A stretch of DNA of 64,000 bases from Chlorocebus sabaeus (GCF_047675955.1 NC_132918.1:87063139-87127138); one strand, 5' to 3'. Shown: positions 33,491 through 46,310, numbered from the stretch's first letter. Numbers and translations are program-made. The notes: a model not told the origin generated them from the sequence alone.

Positions 33491-34950
33491 TCGTATATTC
33501 AGATTTCTTATTTTACTTTTTAGCAAAAATGCATGATATGACAGAAAGAACAATGTGTTCACAGCCAGAGAGGGAAAGAGGAGAATGTGATAGAAAGTGG
33601 AATGACAATTAATGTATAAAAATCCCTTTTATAGGTAAGACACTTATGAGATTTTTAATTTTTTATTTTTTATAAATGAAGAAAGAATTGCTAGATTTGA
33701 CTTAATTTAAATAAAACAATTTAGTCAGTAAAGTATTTGCGCGCAAGATCTGATGTGTTTCTAAAATTTGTATTCTGGCCACTATCCCCCTGCTGTTTCT
33801 CTTACCCTGCAGAATAGACTTCCGGACCCAGATCTATCCCTTACTCTGTGCAAATTTTTACGTGTTACAGAATCTCCTTAAACCTATTTTGTTTCCTGTA
33901 CAATGAAGTCGAGATTTACTAAATTTGCAAGATTGTTGTAAGAAGCAAATAAATCCATGTGTGTGGTGGTACCTTATAACCATGAGGTATTAAACAATGC
34001 AATTGCTGTTTTTCATTTTCTCACTGTAATGAATTGTGGGAATTTAAATTCCGAACCTCATTATTCCCTAAATCAATGAGCACCCAAGTCACTGGCTATA
34101 TCAGAAAATACTGTCAAGATTCAACAATTTAATGTGGTCAAAGAACACCCCTACCATATTAAACAAGTGCTGTTTAGCAACTCTGAGTTCCACCACTGCA
34201 ATAAAAATGCAAGATCATTGAAAAAAGGATTGAGAAGGTCAAATACCTCCCCCACAGAAGCATGGAGCAAGGACCCAGGAAAAATTAAGCTGTCCAAAGA
34301 TATGTGACTCTGCATGGATAATAGTCTATGCAGCAATAGTCTCTGGCAGCAATGTCTGAAGGAATTTATCAACACTGTGTGAAAGAAACCCTTACTTTAT
34401 TTACCTAAATTAAGGGGCAAAGTCTGCATATATTTTTTATGACATAAGTTCATCTGGATATGTACATCAATAAATCTCAGGAAAAAAAAAAACTCACTGC
34501 AAATGTCCTTGTCATTGTTATCGTTTAAGCACTTGCCTATAATTAATTATGCATTTACAACTCCAATACCAAAAATAAATTCCCAAAATTGCTACTATAT
34601 TTTCAGCATACAGTAGGGAATTTCAGCATATAGTGGCACTGATAGCTGAATGTCAGTCAACAGTGAACAGAAAGAGGGAATATAACGTAGATTTGTGACT
34701 GCTGATTTAGCTGTTTGTTTTTCCCTGTGGAGTTTTACCATCTTGATACACATTGACCACGGCATCCTCAGACTGATTGAACTTTAGACAGGCTTCTTTC
34801 TGACCACAGGCCACCAAAGTTCCTTTTCTTATACTTAGAGCATTCACTTTAGAACACTTGCCATTGTAAATTATTTCTCTGCCTCTGCCTTCTTAAGAGG
34901 TAAATCTTCTCCCATCATCTTGACTTTGAAATGTAATCATCAAGAAAGAC
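33491..34950. other. Unique AT-rich sequence
   Basis: No repeat or gene recognised over about 1.4 kb. A 74-codon minus-strand frame at 34151-34375 has no recognisable domain. Confidence 0.45.
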
Positions 34951-34956
34951 GGGGCA

Positions 34957-35253
34957 GGCCAGGCACAGTGACTCACCCCTGTAATCCCAGCACTTTGAGA
35001 GGCCAAGGCGAGCGGATCACCTGAGTTCAGGAGTTCAAGAATACTTGGCCAACATAGTAAAACTCCATCTCTACCAAAAATCCAAAAATTAGCCAGTGTG
35101 GTGGTAGGCGTCTGAAATCCCAGCTTCTCGGGAGGCTGAGGCAGGAGAATCACTTGAACCTGGGAGGCAGACATTGCAGTGAGCCAAGATCGCACCACTG
35201 CACTCCAGCCTGAGCGACAGAGTGAGACATCGTCTTAAAAAAAAAAAAAAAAA
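34957..35253 (+). mobile_element. Alu (AluS/J-like)
   Basis: A full two-arm Alu runs from 'ggccaggcacagtgactc' to 'gagcgacagagtgagac' with a poly(A) tail at 35237-35253. A clear target duplication was not found by eye. Confidence 0.93.
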
Positions 35254-35254
35254 G

Positions 35255-36007
35255 GTTGGGGCCTCTATTTCCCAATCTCTGTGGGGAATGTGGGAATGTA
35301 ACTTCAATAAGCAATAATTAGCGAACACAGATGGCCTAATCACACTGACCAACCTCTCCCCTAATACCCTCCAGTACTTTTCCATTAATTCACCCAGCAT
35401 TTAAGAATCCTCCCACTTTTTGTTTCTGCAGAGTTGAATTCAATCTCTTCCCCACTGCAGTAATTTTGACCCCCAATTGCAATAGTCTTAAATAGTTTTT
35501 CTTGCCATTTTGGTAGGTGTCCTGTCCAATTCTTTTGCCACCATACACACGCAATGTATTTATTTGCTATGATAATGCACAAGCAAGTAGTGCATTTCAG
35601 TTTACAAATTGATTTTGACCTAGGGTATTATTGAAGCACTGCAAGAAAGGAATAATACCACCGTGTTCAGGAAAATGAGTCTAATACTCAGAAATTAATA
35701 CATTACTGAAGTTGTAGTTATTAAGAGGTCTAAAACTTGAACCCCAGGTATTTATGTCCAAGTCTAAGGCTCTTCCAACTGCATCTCACTGAAAGCAGTG
35801 CTCTAAGAAACATCTCAATAAAGTTATGTTCTGAAAAAATATACAGATATTTAACAACACTTACTGATTTATCAAGACTTCCTGAGGGAAAACAAAATAG
35901 ATTTTGAAATATCCTGAGAGCAAACTCATTTGTTGATCTAACATCATGGCTAAAATAAAAAATAGATGACACTGTGTTTTTGTTATAATAATACTAAAGC
36001 TGAGTTT
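35255..36007. other. Unique sequence
   Basis: No repeat or gene recognised. Confidence 0.4.
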
Positions 36008-36331
36008 AACATCCGAGATTAGGCCGGGCGCGGTGGCTCAAGCCTGTAATCCCAGCACTTTGGGAGGCCGAGACGGGCGGATCACGAGGTCAGGAGATCG
36101 AGACCATCCTGGCGAACACGGTGAAACCCCGTCTCTACTAAAAACACAAAAAACTAGCCGGGCGAGGTGGCGGGTGCCTGTAGTCCCCGCTACTCGGGAG
36201 GCTGAGGCAGGAGAATGGCGTAAACCCGGGAGGTGGAGCTTGCAGTGAGCTGAGATCCGGCCACTGCACTCCAGCCCGGGCGACAGAGCAAGACTCCGTC
36301 TCAAAAAAAAAAAAAAAAACATCCGAGATTA
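36008..36331 (+). mobile_element. Young AluYR-type Alu with 14-bp target duplication
   Basis: The Alu at 36022-36317 is close to consensus and keeps many CpGs. It has the monkey-associated variants 'ctagccgggcgaggtgg' and 'gatccggccactgcac'. A perfect duplication aacatccgagatta is at 36008-36021 and 36318-36331. This copy is the main reason for placing the window in an Old World monkey. Confidence 0.95.
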
Positions 36332-39270
36332 TTAATGAGATCATATTTATTTTGTTATAGTAATATTAGTAAATATGTTCTATTATTACATTATGCACAC
36401 ATTTTTGTAGCCACATGGAGATTTTAGGCAGAAAAAGTCATTGCCCTCAAATTTTACCGTAAGTAGAGCTAAGATGTAATTATGTATGTTTTCTTTAAAA
36501 ATGTTTAGATAGTATATTCCTTCCTGATGCGTTACCTTCCTTACTGTTACTTGAATAATGAAAAACAGAAAAAGAGTTTTAAAAAGTGTGATTGTCCTAT
36601 TTCTATCTCATTCTCTCCTTCTACTGAATCCTCAAAGTAGAATTAGTTAAAACACGATTTTCTTGAGAATGTCTAATCTTGATAATAAATGACTATAGAA
36701 CTGCTGAAGCATGGTGTGCTAATCTTTATTGTGCTCTGTGTGCAGCACCAGAACTGTTTGAATAATTATGAGATTATTGGACAGATTATGAAGAGGACTA
36801 GAAGACAGAAACAGGGAAAAAAAAAAACTAGGCTACATTTACTTTACAGATCAGCATCTGTAAGTAAATTCACTGTCACGTCTCTTCTTTCTGGCTTAAA
36901 TTTTTAGACATTGGAATAATGGAAAGTAAAACCAAAATCTTCGTTTCGTTAATTTGAACAGAATCCATGCTGAGAAAAGTACTAACAATGAACTCTTTAT
37001 ATACAAATGCAAACACACACATACATAATTAGGTACACAGAAACCTTAAGCTGCCTTCAAGCATACTCCAAGATTTTCATATTCAGTTTAATGAAGTATT
37101 CTGATTACTTGAGACTAACTGTGTATGCCATAGCTAGGTTGTCCAATATGTTTTCTTAAGAATTTGAATTACTTTGCATAGTTTTTGTCCACTAGAACCT
37201 ACTATAAGATGTCTTGGTGACATAGGGTCAATATCCAAAGCGTTGGTCATTGTTTTGTAAATGTGCAAAATCAGTTTCAAGGAATGTATTTGCATATAAA
37301 AGATTGTTTATGGCATGATTTAGGGTATCTAGTTATAATAACTGGTAACTCCAGTTATTTCAAGGATCATTGTAAAAATCTAAAATAATAAGGCAAATTA
37401 TATTTACTTTACTTTAATGTTACCTGTGAAGTCACAGCGTGTTCTTTCCAGAAGTTCTGAGGAGGCAAGGGAACTTTTGGCAGAGAGATTGACGGTTCAA
37501 ACAAATAGTGGCTTCTTGGGAGCATGACTTTTGTCTTATTTATCTCTTTATTTCCCCATGTTGCTTAGCATGGAGCCTCACACAAAGTAAATGGCCAATA
37601 AGTGCTAAGTTGACAGTGTTAGACTTTTAAAGACCCATGAATTTTTCATCTAAATATGAGTTGTTGAAGTGTTGGGTAAGTCTAGTATTAGCAGGCACTT
37701 GGTTGTTAAAGAATAAAAGCCCATTTAGACTTTATACAAAATTCATTGCCTACTTTATTGAAATCCTTCATGCCCTCCAATAGATTCCTTTCCATATACT
37801 GGAGTCCTCACAGCCACAGGGCTTTCATGATATGTCAAAACACTAATAGATTTGGAACTTCGTCATGGTGACTACAAAAAAGAATTCAGTGCTGTTCTTT
37901 GATCCCTCCAATGACAAGAGCAAAACTGAACTTCTGGGCATCATTGCCAAGATACAAACAAGGAGAATGCAGAATTTAAATTTGCAGTCCTCGAAATAAG
38001 ACATTCTCCCTGACCAAAGCAAGTGCCCCTGCTGTTCACCTTTAGCAATAGCTTCTTATTGCTCCACTTCAAAGTCTTCAGAGGCATTGAAACTGAGGAT
38101 CTTCAGGTACTTTTCTAACATGAGGGTTTCTAGGAGCTGAATAAGAAAGAAGCTCCCCAATATATTCCTGCATAGTAGGAAGAAAAAGTGATTTAATTTC
38201 TCCAGAGGACTACAGTATGTACCCATAGCTAGATAAGAGAAATCCTGATGATTATTCACAAGACCTTTGGGCAAATTTTACGTTCTCAGACACCTCTTAT
38301 AAGAGCACCAAATGTCACTTAAATCAGTGATTCCATAGGAGATAATCCTCCATTTATTTCCTGCCTAGGATTTTGGAGCATAAAATCCAGGGGAAAAAAA
38401 AGGAATCAACTTGTAGGCTGAGCTGGGAGAATTGGGAAAAAAGTGGTGTGATTATTTTTATTTATAAATTTATCTCTTTCATGAACATAACATTAAAATT
38501 TTTAATGTCTTTTTAACCACATGGAGATGTACTTATTTTAATTAGTAAATGAACTGACAGATGCTGTATTCTTAGTCCTCAGCTTAAAGGTATTATTTGA
38601 AAGATCAGTGGGAGAAGCCTTAGCTCAATGATGTCCTGGATGATTACCCACACTCAGGCATGCCAGCTGTGCTAACCAACCTTTTCTTTTGCTGGAACAA
38701 TTTATTCCCCTCATGCTGCCACCTCCTGCAGTTCGAGGGAATGTATATTTCATTTCAAACAATGAAAAAGAGGAGAAAGACATACAGATAGATATAGATA
38801 CTTTCAAATGATCATTTCTTTGGGACAATAATAAATCTATTACCTAGAAAATGCCAAGTTTATTAACATATTCACATATGAATCATAATAGGGAAGTAAA
38901 TAATGTAAGGTGAAATGTTACCATGTGAAAACTGTTTCAACATTTGGCTTAGAAGATGGACTGAAGTTGGAAAACACAATAAAATATGCACAAGCAATAA
39001 GTAAACAGCAGAAGATAATAGCAACCCATTGGTAAGACCATCTCATATTTATTGATAAATCAACTTAGACTTTGATCAGTATAATATCTGTGTGACATTG
39101 TCAGGGCAGATAATATACGGTCTTTCTTACCTATGATGGAATTAACAAGGCATAAAGTGGAAGAAAGATATTCCTTCTGAATCAGAAATATTCTCTATGA
39201 GGTAGTCTTACTACTTTCACTTATTGTTGATTGGCCACTTGTTTTTCTTCTGTTTACAAAATGCAATTTA
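36332..39270. other. Mostly unique sequence with one MIR/L2 scrap
   Basis: Nearly 3 kb with no gene recognised. A scrap at about 37545-37610 ('catggagcctcacacaaag', 'ccaataagtgct') resembles the MIR/L2 end that reads 'gtgcctggcacatagtaggtgctcaataa'. Short frames at 38056-38274 and 38625-38828 on the minus strand have no motifs. Confidence 0.45.
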
Positions 39271-39274
39271 AGAG

Positions 39275-39304
39275 GATACACACACACACACACACACACA
39301 CACA
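39275..39304 (+). repeat. (CA)n microsatellite
   Basis: About 14 CA units in a row near 39277-39304; likely length-polymorphic. Confidence 0.95.
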
Positions 39305-39700
39305 AAGAGCTAGCTCTCTGCAAGCACAGTAATCCTGAGTTGTTCCTGCCTGATATGAAAGAGTTTACATTGCAGTAAAGGACAATGTCATGTTATGATG
39401 GTAAGAGCCACACTCATATGGATTTTATAAATCAAGTATGGAGGATGACTCATAGAGCAGACCAGTAGATGTCCCCAACAATTTATGGTGAGAAAGAATG
39501 GAAGGTGAGAGGAAGTGGATCAAGAATGATCTAATTTACCCTGTGGTTCTTGGAGATGACATTCTATATATATGAAGATTGGTATTTGACTTGATAAAAT
39601 AGATGTAACAAAAAGTAGTAAGTACTACATGTGGTTTAACATCATACACAACATATAGCTCTGAGAGGCAGAAAAGGATGATGGTTTAGTACAGAGCTAG
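39305..39700. other. Unique sequence
   Basis: No feature recognised. Confidence 0.4.
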
Positions 39701-39714
39701 GGAGCAACGCTGCT

Positions 39715-39895
39715 AAGGAAACTTAACTTCAGCCACTTCTAAGGCGTATGACTCTTGGCAAGTTACTTTACTACCTTTCATTTGCTTTATCATCTGCCAA
39801 AGCCTCAAAGGATGTTTTTTAAAAAGTTAATTCATATAAAGCACTTAGTAGTTCCTGGCACATAGAAAACACACAATAAGTGTGAATTTCTACTA
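39715..39895 (+). repeat. MIR (SINE)
   Basis: Sequence order matches MIR: 'actcttggcaagttacttt', then 'gctttatcatctgccaaag', 'ctcaaaggatg', 'aaagcacttagtagttcct' and 'ggcacatagaaaacacac' near the 3' end. Confidence 0.8.
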
Positions 39896-40185
39896 GTATT
39901 TAAAAAAGTATTAAGTTAATAATATTAAAATATTTTCCAGAAAAAAAGTGTGAAAGTAAGAGGATCTTATTTAAAATTTGGTAATACAAAAACCTCTGAC
40001 TCTGTCATGACACAAACAGATTTTCTCCTTGATCAATGATTAATCTCCAATTACCTTCAATTGACTTACTAAGAAGAAACAGTAAGAGGTAGGCTTCAGA
40101 TACACAGAGTTTTATGACTTAACATTTGCTGCTCTCAGGAATTATTCACCATCCTTTATAAATCTAAAGATTCATGTGATATTAA

Positions 40186-40637
40186 TGTAGCAGGATGAGC
40201 AGCAGACAAAAGTCCTCCAAAACCGAGTTAAAGAAGGAAGGGGTTTATTCGGCTGGGAGCATTGGCAAGACTCCTGTCTCAAAAGCCGAGCCCCCTGAAT
40301 GAGCAATTTCTGTCCCTTTTAAGGGCTCACAAATCTAAGGGGGTGCACGTGAAAGGGTCGTGATTGGTTGAGCAAGCAGGGAGAACATGACTGTGGGCTG
40401 CATGCACTGGTAATTAGATCGGAACAAAACAAGGTAGGGATTTTCACTGTGCATTTGTAATCTACAGATAATATAACCGATTAGGTGAGGGGTTGATCTT
40501 TAACAACCAGGCCCAGGGTGCGGCGCTGGGCTGTCTGTCTGTGGATTTCATTTCTGCCTTTTAGTTTTTACTTCTTCTTTATTTGGAGGCAGAAATTGGG
40601 CATAAGAAGATGTGAGGGGTGGTCTCCTCCCTTATTA
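40186..40637 (-). mobile_element. Class I ERV LTR, family uncertain
   Basis: On the minus strand the LTR contains 'ttctgcctccaaataaaga', 'gcccttaaaagggacag' near its promoter, 'ccgaataaaccccttcctt' (polyadenylation region) and ends 'catcctgctaca' at 40186. It is a well known type of dispersed ERV1 LTR but I cannot fix the name. The upstream edge near 40637 ('cctcccttatta') is approximate and no confident target duplication was found. It keeps several CpGs. Confidence 0.65.
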
Positions 40638-41100
40638 AAAGTGTAGAGCTGTATATCCCCAATGTAGTTATTGATTTTATTTCCCTACTTATATTGCCTA
40701 CTCTCCAACGTTCTTAAGATCTAATGAGGTGGGAACAATAAGATTCTTATTGCTGTAAGTGGCCCACATTGTTTGGTTTTTCTCTTCTTCCTTAGACTTA
40801 GAGATAATAAAACATGGGCACATCCTCTCTCTCTTCCTAGGGCTATGGAAATGAATGAAATAATTTGAAGTATGTAGTTCATTTGTTTTCAGCATCGATG
40901 TGCCTTTTTCAAGAGTGCCGTACTTACCTATCTCAGTATTTCTGTTCCCTTTCCACAGTTCCCACCAGGAACCATGCCAAATCTGACCAGTCTCCAAGCT
41001 ACCTTCCTGTGAGTCTTTTGTCTTTGCATATGCAGTCTTCTTTATTATAATTTTCGAATGTCTAAGCTCAAAGTAGGGGATACCCTGAGCGATTTAAATT
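40638..41100. other. Unique sequence
   Basis: No repeat recognised. A 99-codon minus-strand frame at 40698-40997 has no recognisable domain and no supporting splice or start context. Confidence 0.4.
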
Positions 41101-41104
41101 TTGA

Positions 41105-41575
41105 TAATTATGAACAATAGTGCCAATTTCCTGGGGCTGCCGTAACAAAGTACCATAAACAGGATAGGTTAAAACAACAAAAATTTATTCTCTCATAGTT
41201 CTTAGAACTAGAAGTCTGGAGGTTAGTGTCAGCAGGGCCATGCTCCCTCAGAGATTCTGGATACAATCCTTCCTTGCTTCTTCCTAGCTTCTGGGGGTGC
41301 CCATAGATCCTTGCCATTCCTTGGGTTGCAGCTACATCACTCCAATCTCTGCCAGTCATTACGTGGTGTTCTCCCTATGTGTCTGTGTTATCACATGCCA
41401 CTTCCTCTTCTTATAGAGACTCTGGTCTTATTGTATTAGAGCCCACACTAATGACCTCACCTTAACTTGACTGCATGCGCAGACTTTATTTCCAAAAAGG
41501 CTACATTCACAGATGCTAGGGATTAGGATTTAAACATATCTTCAGGGAGGATAGAATTCAAATAACAAGGAATTT
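41105..41575 (-). mobile_element. MLT1-type (MaLR) LTR
   Basis: Read on the plus strand it is the reverse of MLT1: 'ctggggctgccgtaacaaag', 'aaacaacaaaaatttattc', 'tagttcttagaactagaag', 'cctcttcttatagagac', 'taatgacctcaccttaac' and 'ggattaggatttaaaca'. It is diverged and incomplete at the ends; target duplications were not found. Confidence 0.85.
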
Positions 41576-42786
41576 ATAAAGTATAATATTAGCAAATATA
41601 TTCATAATTTTTTATATATTTATCACCCAAACTGCTCAGAATAATGCTTTAAGCATAGAATATTAAAATGCATACTGATTTGAATTTAATGTACTTTTAT
41701 CCCCATGGTAACATAAGGTACACTATAGTTCTCTGATAACACTAAAGAATAAAGTTCTAAGTTAGAAAAATATTTGTACCTTGTGATGACTGTAATTATT
41801 TAGTGGAATGAAAGAGATTTTTCTGGAAATCATGGTTAGCTTCTTGTTAAATTGTGTATAAATAGTTAGAATCAAGAAATTTTAGACTGTATTTCTCTGG
41901 GTTTTTCTTTAGCTTCCCAATCACTTTTTCACCTTTAGAGGCTCTATTGATTTTCTTCACTATGTCAGTCTTTGGAAACAAGAGTTTGCTAGTTACTTGT
42001 AAAAGTCACCTAAGTAGCCATCTGGGAAGCTAATAACATGGGTTTTGATTCCATATTGACCAACTATCTAGATATCTGACTTTGGAGAACTGTCTTCATG
42101 AGGATTGTCATGCTTTTTCTAACCCTCTCTTTCCCGCATTTTTCAATGAGGGATTTAGAAATCTAGAATATAAAATTTGTTTCCAACTCAGAATGATTTT
42201 TGCTTTTTATTGTGTGTCTGTGTCATCTCATAGAGTTAGGTATGTGGATTTAACAAACAAATGTTAAGAACATATATTTTACCACTAACTTCAGATATTC
42301 CTAAATATTAAATTATACAAATATAGGTATTGTTATACAAGGAATGAACACCAGATCTTAATTTGTCTGTCTACCAATATGTGCAAATGGAAAGGCTTAA
42401 TTTTCAGTACTCTGTAATGATAATGATATTTATGACTATGGCCTTACTGAATGACTAAGGAAATTTAATTACATTCTATAATTTAGGTATTCAGGCCTAG
42501 AATCTTAAAATTCTGTTTCTCAGGCCAGGATTTCTTGATAAGGCACTACACCGAGGCTCAATGTATAGCCTTAGTTCTAGGTGTATATTATGTCACAATT
42601 ATTTTAAAAATATACTTGTGTTTACAGATGCTTCTTCTGAATCAGCCAGAATAGTCATTCAACATGTACAACCAATCAGCAATTCTTCCACAACAGGAGC
42701 TCATCACATCTATTACAAGCAAAATCCATACATCACTAATAAGTTTTTCAAACTCAGACTCCTGGCTTTTGTAAATTTTACTTAAT
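41576..42786. other. Unique AT-rich sequence
   Basis: No repeat or gene recognised. It precedes the first arm of a long inverted repeat at 42787. Confidence 0.4.
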
Positions 42787-42833
42787 AAACCAATTAAGCT
42801 GTATTCATTACAATCCTTGGAGGATTATCCACC
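42787..42833 (+). repeat. Inverted-repeat arm A1 (47 bp)
   Basis: Starts 'aaaccaattaagctg' and ends 'ttggaggattatccacc'. Its reverse complement occurs at 43880-43926 with 44 of 47 matches by eye. The 1.05 kb between the arms contains L2 sequence. It is not a known repeat end to my knowledge. Confidence 0.9.
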
Positions 42834-43214
42834 AAGACAATGCTCTTGCAACTAAATTGTCTAATTGAAATATGTTCAATCTGTCTAAAATTGCCATTGA
42901 ACCATTTTACTGTTGCAGACTGGCAAAATTTGGATAGGATTTGGATTCATCTAGCAACTTGGGAGACAGATGGTGTTAAAAAAGATACAGATGTAGCAGC
43001 TCCACTGATTCCTAATATGCCCTGTTTTTGTTGTCTTAAGCATTTTCATCAGTAAATGAAACACTTGTTTTAAGTCAATGATTTGCATATTAAGTTGGGA
43101 GAAAAAAACATAAGGCAATAACTAAAAACTTGTGCTACTACTGCTGTGGGAGGCAATTTCCCAGAAAGAAAAAAATCCTTAATTTTTGAAAGACATGACT
43201 CTATCATTATCCAT

Positions 43215-43790
43215 TAATTTACTCACACATTTATTCACCCAATAAATGACTTTTAGCACTAGTCATGGTACATGCCATGATAACCCATGGGGATGATTAT
43301 AAATATAACTAAACTGTGATTCTTGCTCTTAGAGAACTTCTCAAGTAGAAAATGAACAATGAATAGAAAAATACCAAGCAAGTTAAAAAGTTGAAAGTGC
43401 CATAAAAGATGAAGTACCACCGAAATTCTGCCATGGGAGGACTATTTGTAGCCAAATTCATGAGAAAAAAATACATTTATGTTAGAACTTCTAGGCTGCT
43501 TTCAATAAATGGAGATGAAAAGGTAGGCATTTGTGAGTGCTTGAAAACCTCTTGACTAGAGAAAACTCAAGGCTAATGAAAGGAAAAGAAACTATCTAGA
43601 GAGGTCAGAGTTATAATTGGAAAGATCGGTAGTTTTGAACAATGATTAAAAGGTTTGCACTTTAGTAAGCAATAAGGAGCAATTAAAACTTTTGGAGTAG
43701 AGGTACGTTATGTTTAATGAGGTTTACTTAGTAATGATATGTAGGATACTTTAAAGGAGCAAAAAAGTCTAAGTTTGAGAGGTTCAGTTC
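43215..43790 (-). repeat. L2 LINE fragment
   Basis: The order 'ttactcacacatttattc' (3' end reversed), 'gagaacttctcaag', and later 'gcaataaggagcaattaaa' matches reversed L2. It is old and diverged. Confidence 0.65.
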
Positions 43791-43867
43791 CTAAAACTGT
43801 TTAGGACAGAACAGTGAGAATAGAAACCAAAATAAAAATGGAGTCAGATTAAGTTTAAAGGAAAAAC

Positions 43868-43926
43868 ATCCACCTCGGAGGTGGATAATCCTCCAAGGAT
43901 TATAATTAATTCAGCTTAATTGGTTT
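43868..43926 (-). repeat. Inverted-repeat arm A2 with a short perfect palindrome
   Basis: 43880-43926 is the reverse complement partner of 42787-42833. Overlapping its edge, 43868-43886 is a perfect 19-nt palindrome around a central g (arms atccacctc / gaggtggat). Another small hairpin, ataatcc / ggattat, follows. The strand can fold strongly. Confidence 0.88.
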
Positions 43927-44128
43927 AAATATAAGGCTTGATGACTGACTGAATGAATGAGCACAAGGTCGAAATGAGAGTATATGGTGGAGAAGGGCTG
44001 TGAGACAGGAAGGTCGAAGAAGGCCCAGGACTAAACGCAAAGGGGATAGGAAAACAGCTGCTGCTCCATCCAAAATAAATCAGATGGAGACACTGGATTA
44101 ACAGGGAATATGGAAAGTATTATGGAGT

Positions 44129-44489
44129 TTTCAAAAAGCACCGTCCAATCAAAATATAATGGGAACTCGTCTTAATTTTAAATTTTCTAGGAGTCACCTG
44201 GACATTTTAAATTAAAAGTTATATAAAATTATAATTTAAGGTAAAAAAGAAGCAGGAGAAATTAATCTTGACATACTCTATATAAGCCAACATATGTAGA
44301 ATATTGTAATTGCAACATGTAATTAATATAAAAATTATTATGTATTTGACATTAGGTTTTATACTATGTCTTTTAAAATAATACATATTTTACAATTATA
44401 ATGCATCTCAATTCAGATTTGGTACATTTCAAATGGTCAACAACCACATGTAGCCAGTGGCCATTATCTTGGACAGGGCAATTTCAGAA
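44129..44489 (-). mobile_element. Nonautonomous hAT-Charlie (MER5-like) element
   Basis: The element at 44137-44481 starts 'agcaccgtccaatc' and ends 'ttatcttggacagggcaa', diverged copies of the 'cagcgctgtccaata' terminal repeat. 'ccacatgtagccagtggcc' lies near the end. The flanking 8-mers are tttcaaaa (44129-44136) and tttcagaa (44482-44489), 7 of 8. It is the same family as 58552-59484 in opposite orientation. Confidence 0.75.
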
Positions 44490-44768
44490 ACTTCATGTGA
44501 AAATACTCAAGAAGTTGAGAGGAAAGTTTTTACCATCAGATGGAGTAGTTCATGCATATGGTGGTAGTTGATAAGTAAGAAGTATATAAGATCCTTAAGA
44601 GTATGAAGAGAAATAGAAGAAGGAGAGCAAAACCATATACTTAGTAAATATTCATATTTTAATGACAGGAAGGACAAAAGAAATAAGTGGAGATGAAAAA
44701 ATACTATTGGAGGTATAGGAGAAGAAACACACGGAGGGGTCATGGAAGTCAAAGGAAATGGGACACTT

Positions 44769-45010
44769 GGCTGGGCGTGGTGTCTCACGCCTGTAATCTC
44801 AGCATTTTGGGAGGCCAAGGTGGGTGCATCACCCGAGGTCAGGAGTCTGAGATCAATCTGGCCAACATGGTGAAATCCTAACTCTACTAAAAATACAAAA
44901 ATTAGCTGGGTGTGGTGGTAAGTGCCTGTAATCCCAGCTGCTGGGGAGGCTGAGGCAGGAGAATAGCTTGAACCCGGGAGGCGGAGGTTTCAGTGAGCCG
45001 AGATGATGCC
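44769..45010 (+). mobile_element. Alu truncated at the 3' end, no tail
   Basis: A normal Alu start 'ggctgggcgtggtgtctc' runs into the right arm and stops abruptly at 'gccgagatgatgcc' (45010), losing about the last 50 bp and the A-tail. Unrelated sequence follows and I found no target duplication. A deletion or rearrangement breakpoint at 45010 is the simplest reading. Confidence 0.88.
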
Positions 45011-45300
45011 AACTATAGACATAGCAAAACATATCATCCGACCAGACTCTCAAAATCTATTCTAGTAATTTACAGTAACAAATGAGAAAAGCACAATATG
45101 AGAGAAGTCCTAAGGGTGACGTATTGCAGGTAAGATTTCTTCAATGTCCTTCCAAGTTGTTTAGTAGTGAAATAAAGAGATGCTTTAATGATATGAGCAT
45201 TTGATTATTTAAGACTGTCAGAGACCTGGACATGTCACTAGGCCAAGGGATCAGGAGAGAATACAGATACAAGGAAAATTTTAAAATATCGGAAGGAGGA
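45011..45300. other. Unique sequence
   Basis: No feature recognised. Confidence 0.4.
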
Positions 45301-45301
45301 T

Positions 45302-45602
45302 AGCCAGGTCCTGTGGCTCACACCTGTAGTCCAAACAATTTGGGAGGCCGAGGCGAGTGGATCACATGAGCCCAGGAGTTCCAGACCAGCCTGGGCAACA
45401 TGGCAAAAATCTATCTGTACAAAAAATACAAAAACTAGTCAGGTGTGGTGGCATGTGTCTGTGGTCCCAGCTACTCAGGAGACTGAGGCGGAAGGATCAC
45501 TTGAGCCTAGGGATGGAGGCAGCAGTGAGCTGTGATCATATCACTGTACTACAGCCTGGGCAACAGAGTGAGACCCTGTCTCAAAAATAATAACAATAAT
45601 AA
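45302..45602 (+). mobile_element. Old Alu with AAT-rich tail
   Basis: A complete diverged Alu runs from 'agccaggtcctgtggctc' to 'gagaccctgtctc' with a tail of AAT/AAC units. Weak flanking similarity (ggaaggaggata near 45290, gaaggaagaaata near 45605) may be its duplication. The tail and flank were copied in inverted orientation to 46887-46937. Confidence 0.9.
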
Positions 45603-45632
45603 TAGAAGGAAGAAATAACTCTTAAAGTAGAG
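45582..45632 (+). repeat. Source arm of a 51-bp inverted copy
   Basis: The segment covers the Alu tail and 30 bp of its flank ('agaaataactcttaaagtag'). Its reverse complement lies at 46887-46937 with 50 of 51 matches. Because the Alu tail belongs here naturally, this is the source and the other is the copy. Confidence 0.93.
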
Positions 45633-46009
45633 GTGTGTTTCTTTTCTCCAGATAGAAAAACAAAGACTTAGTGGATATAAAAATTGAGGCAAACATAATG
45701 AAAAGAGGAAGTAGTTAAAACGAGTTCTATTGGCTTTGACATTATCCTCGTATAGAAGAGACAATCATGTATACAAAAATGTAGTGGTAGCAATAAGACC
45801 CTTAAGAAGGTGAAAAACTTTTCCATCGATTACAGAGTCAACTGGAGAAAAACAATGGGAAAGCAGCTATAACATTACAACATGATGAGTTCACAGTGAA
45901 CCCAATTAGCAGTGTTTACAAACGTCTTTATTTGCTCTCAATTATGCATTGTGATATATCTGAGTTTGGGGATTGCTATGGCAATAATTCGTGGAAACAA
46001 ATCATCGTT

Positions 46010-46310
46010 TCATTTATTCATTGTTTCACTTTTTTTATTTTTAAAACTTGACACAAATATTCTGAGAACCCGCTGTGTTCAAGGTGTGGTGCTGGGATAT
46101 ACTTGCAATATAGCAGTGAACAAAATACAGTTCCTGCCCGCGTGGATCTTATACTCTGATCAGGCAGAATACATATTAGTAGGCAAATATATTGCAGTAA
46201 ATGTTACAGTAGAGCATGTACCCAGGGTTATGTGACTACAGAGAAGAGCCCTCTAACACCGACATGAAAGCATGAAAGGTTTCCTAGGAAAAACTAAACT
46301 GTGATTAACA
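46010..46310 (-). repeat. L2 LINE fragment
   Basis: Reversed L2 3' end: 'gagaacccgctgtgttcaag', 'gtgctgggatatac', 'agcagtgaacaaaatacag', 'cagttcctgcccgcg', 'tggatcttatactctga'. Old. Confidence 0.75.

Noticed and set aside
34957..35253. Target duplication for this Alu
   Set aside because: Only a weak GGGGC similarity is seen at the two edges; not enough to claim.
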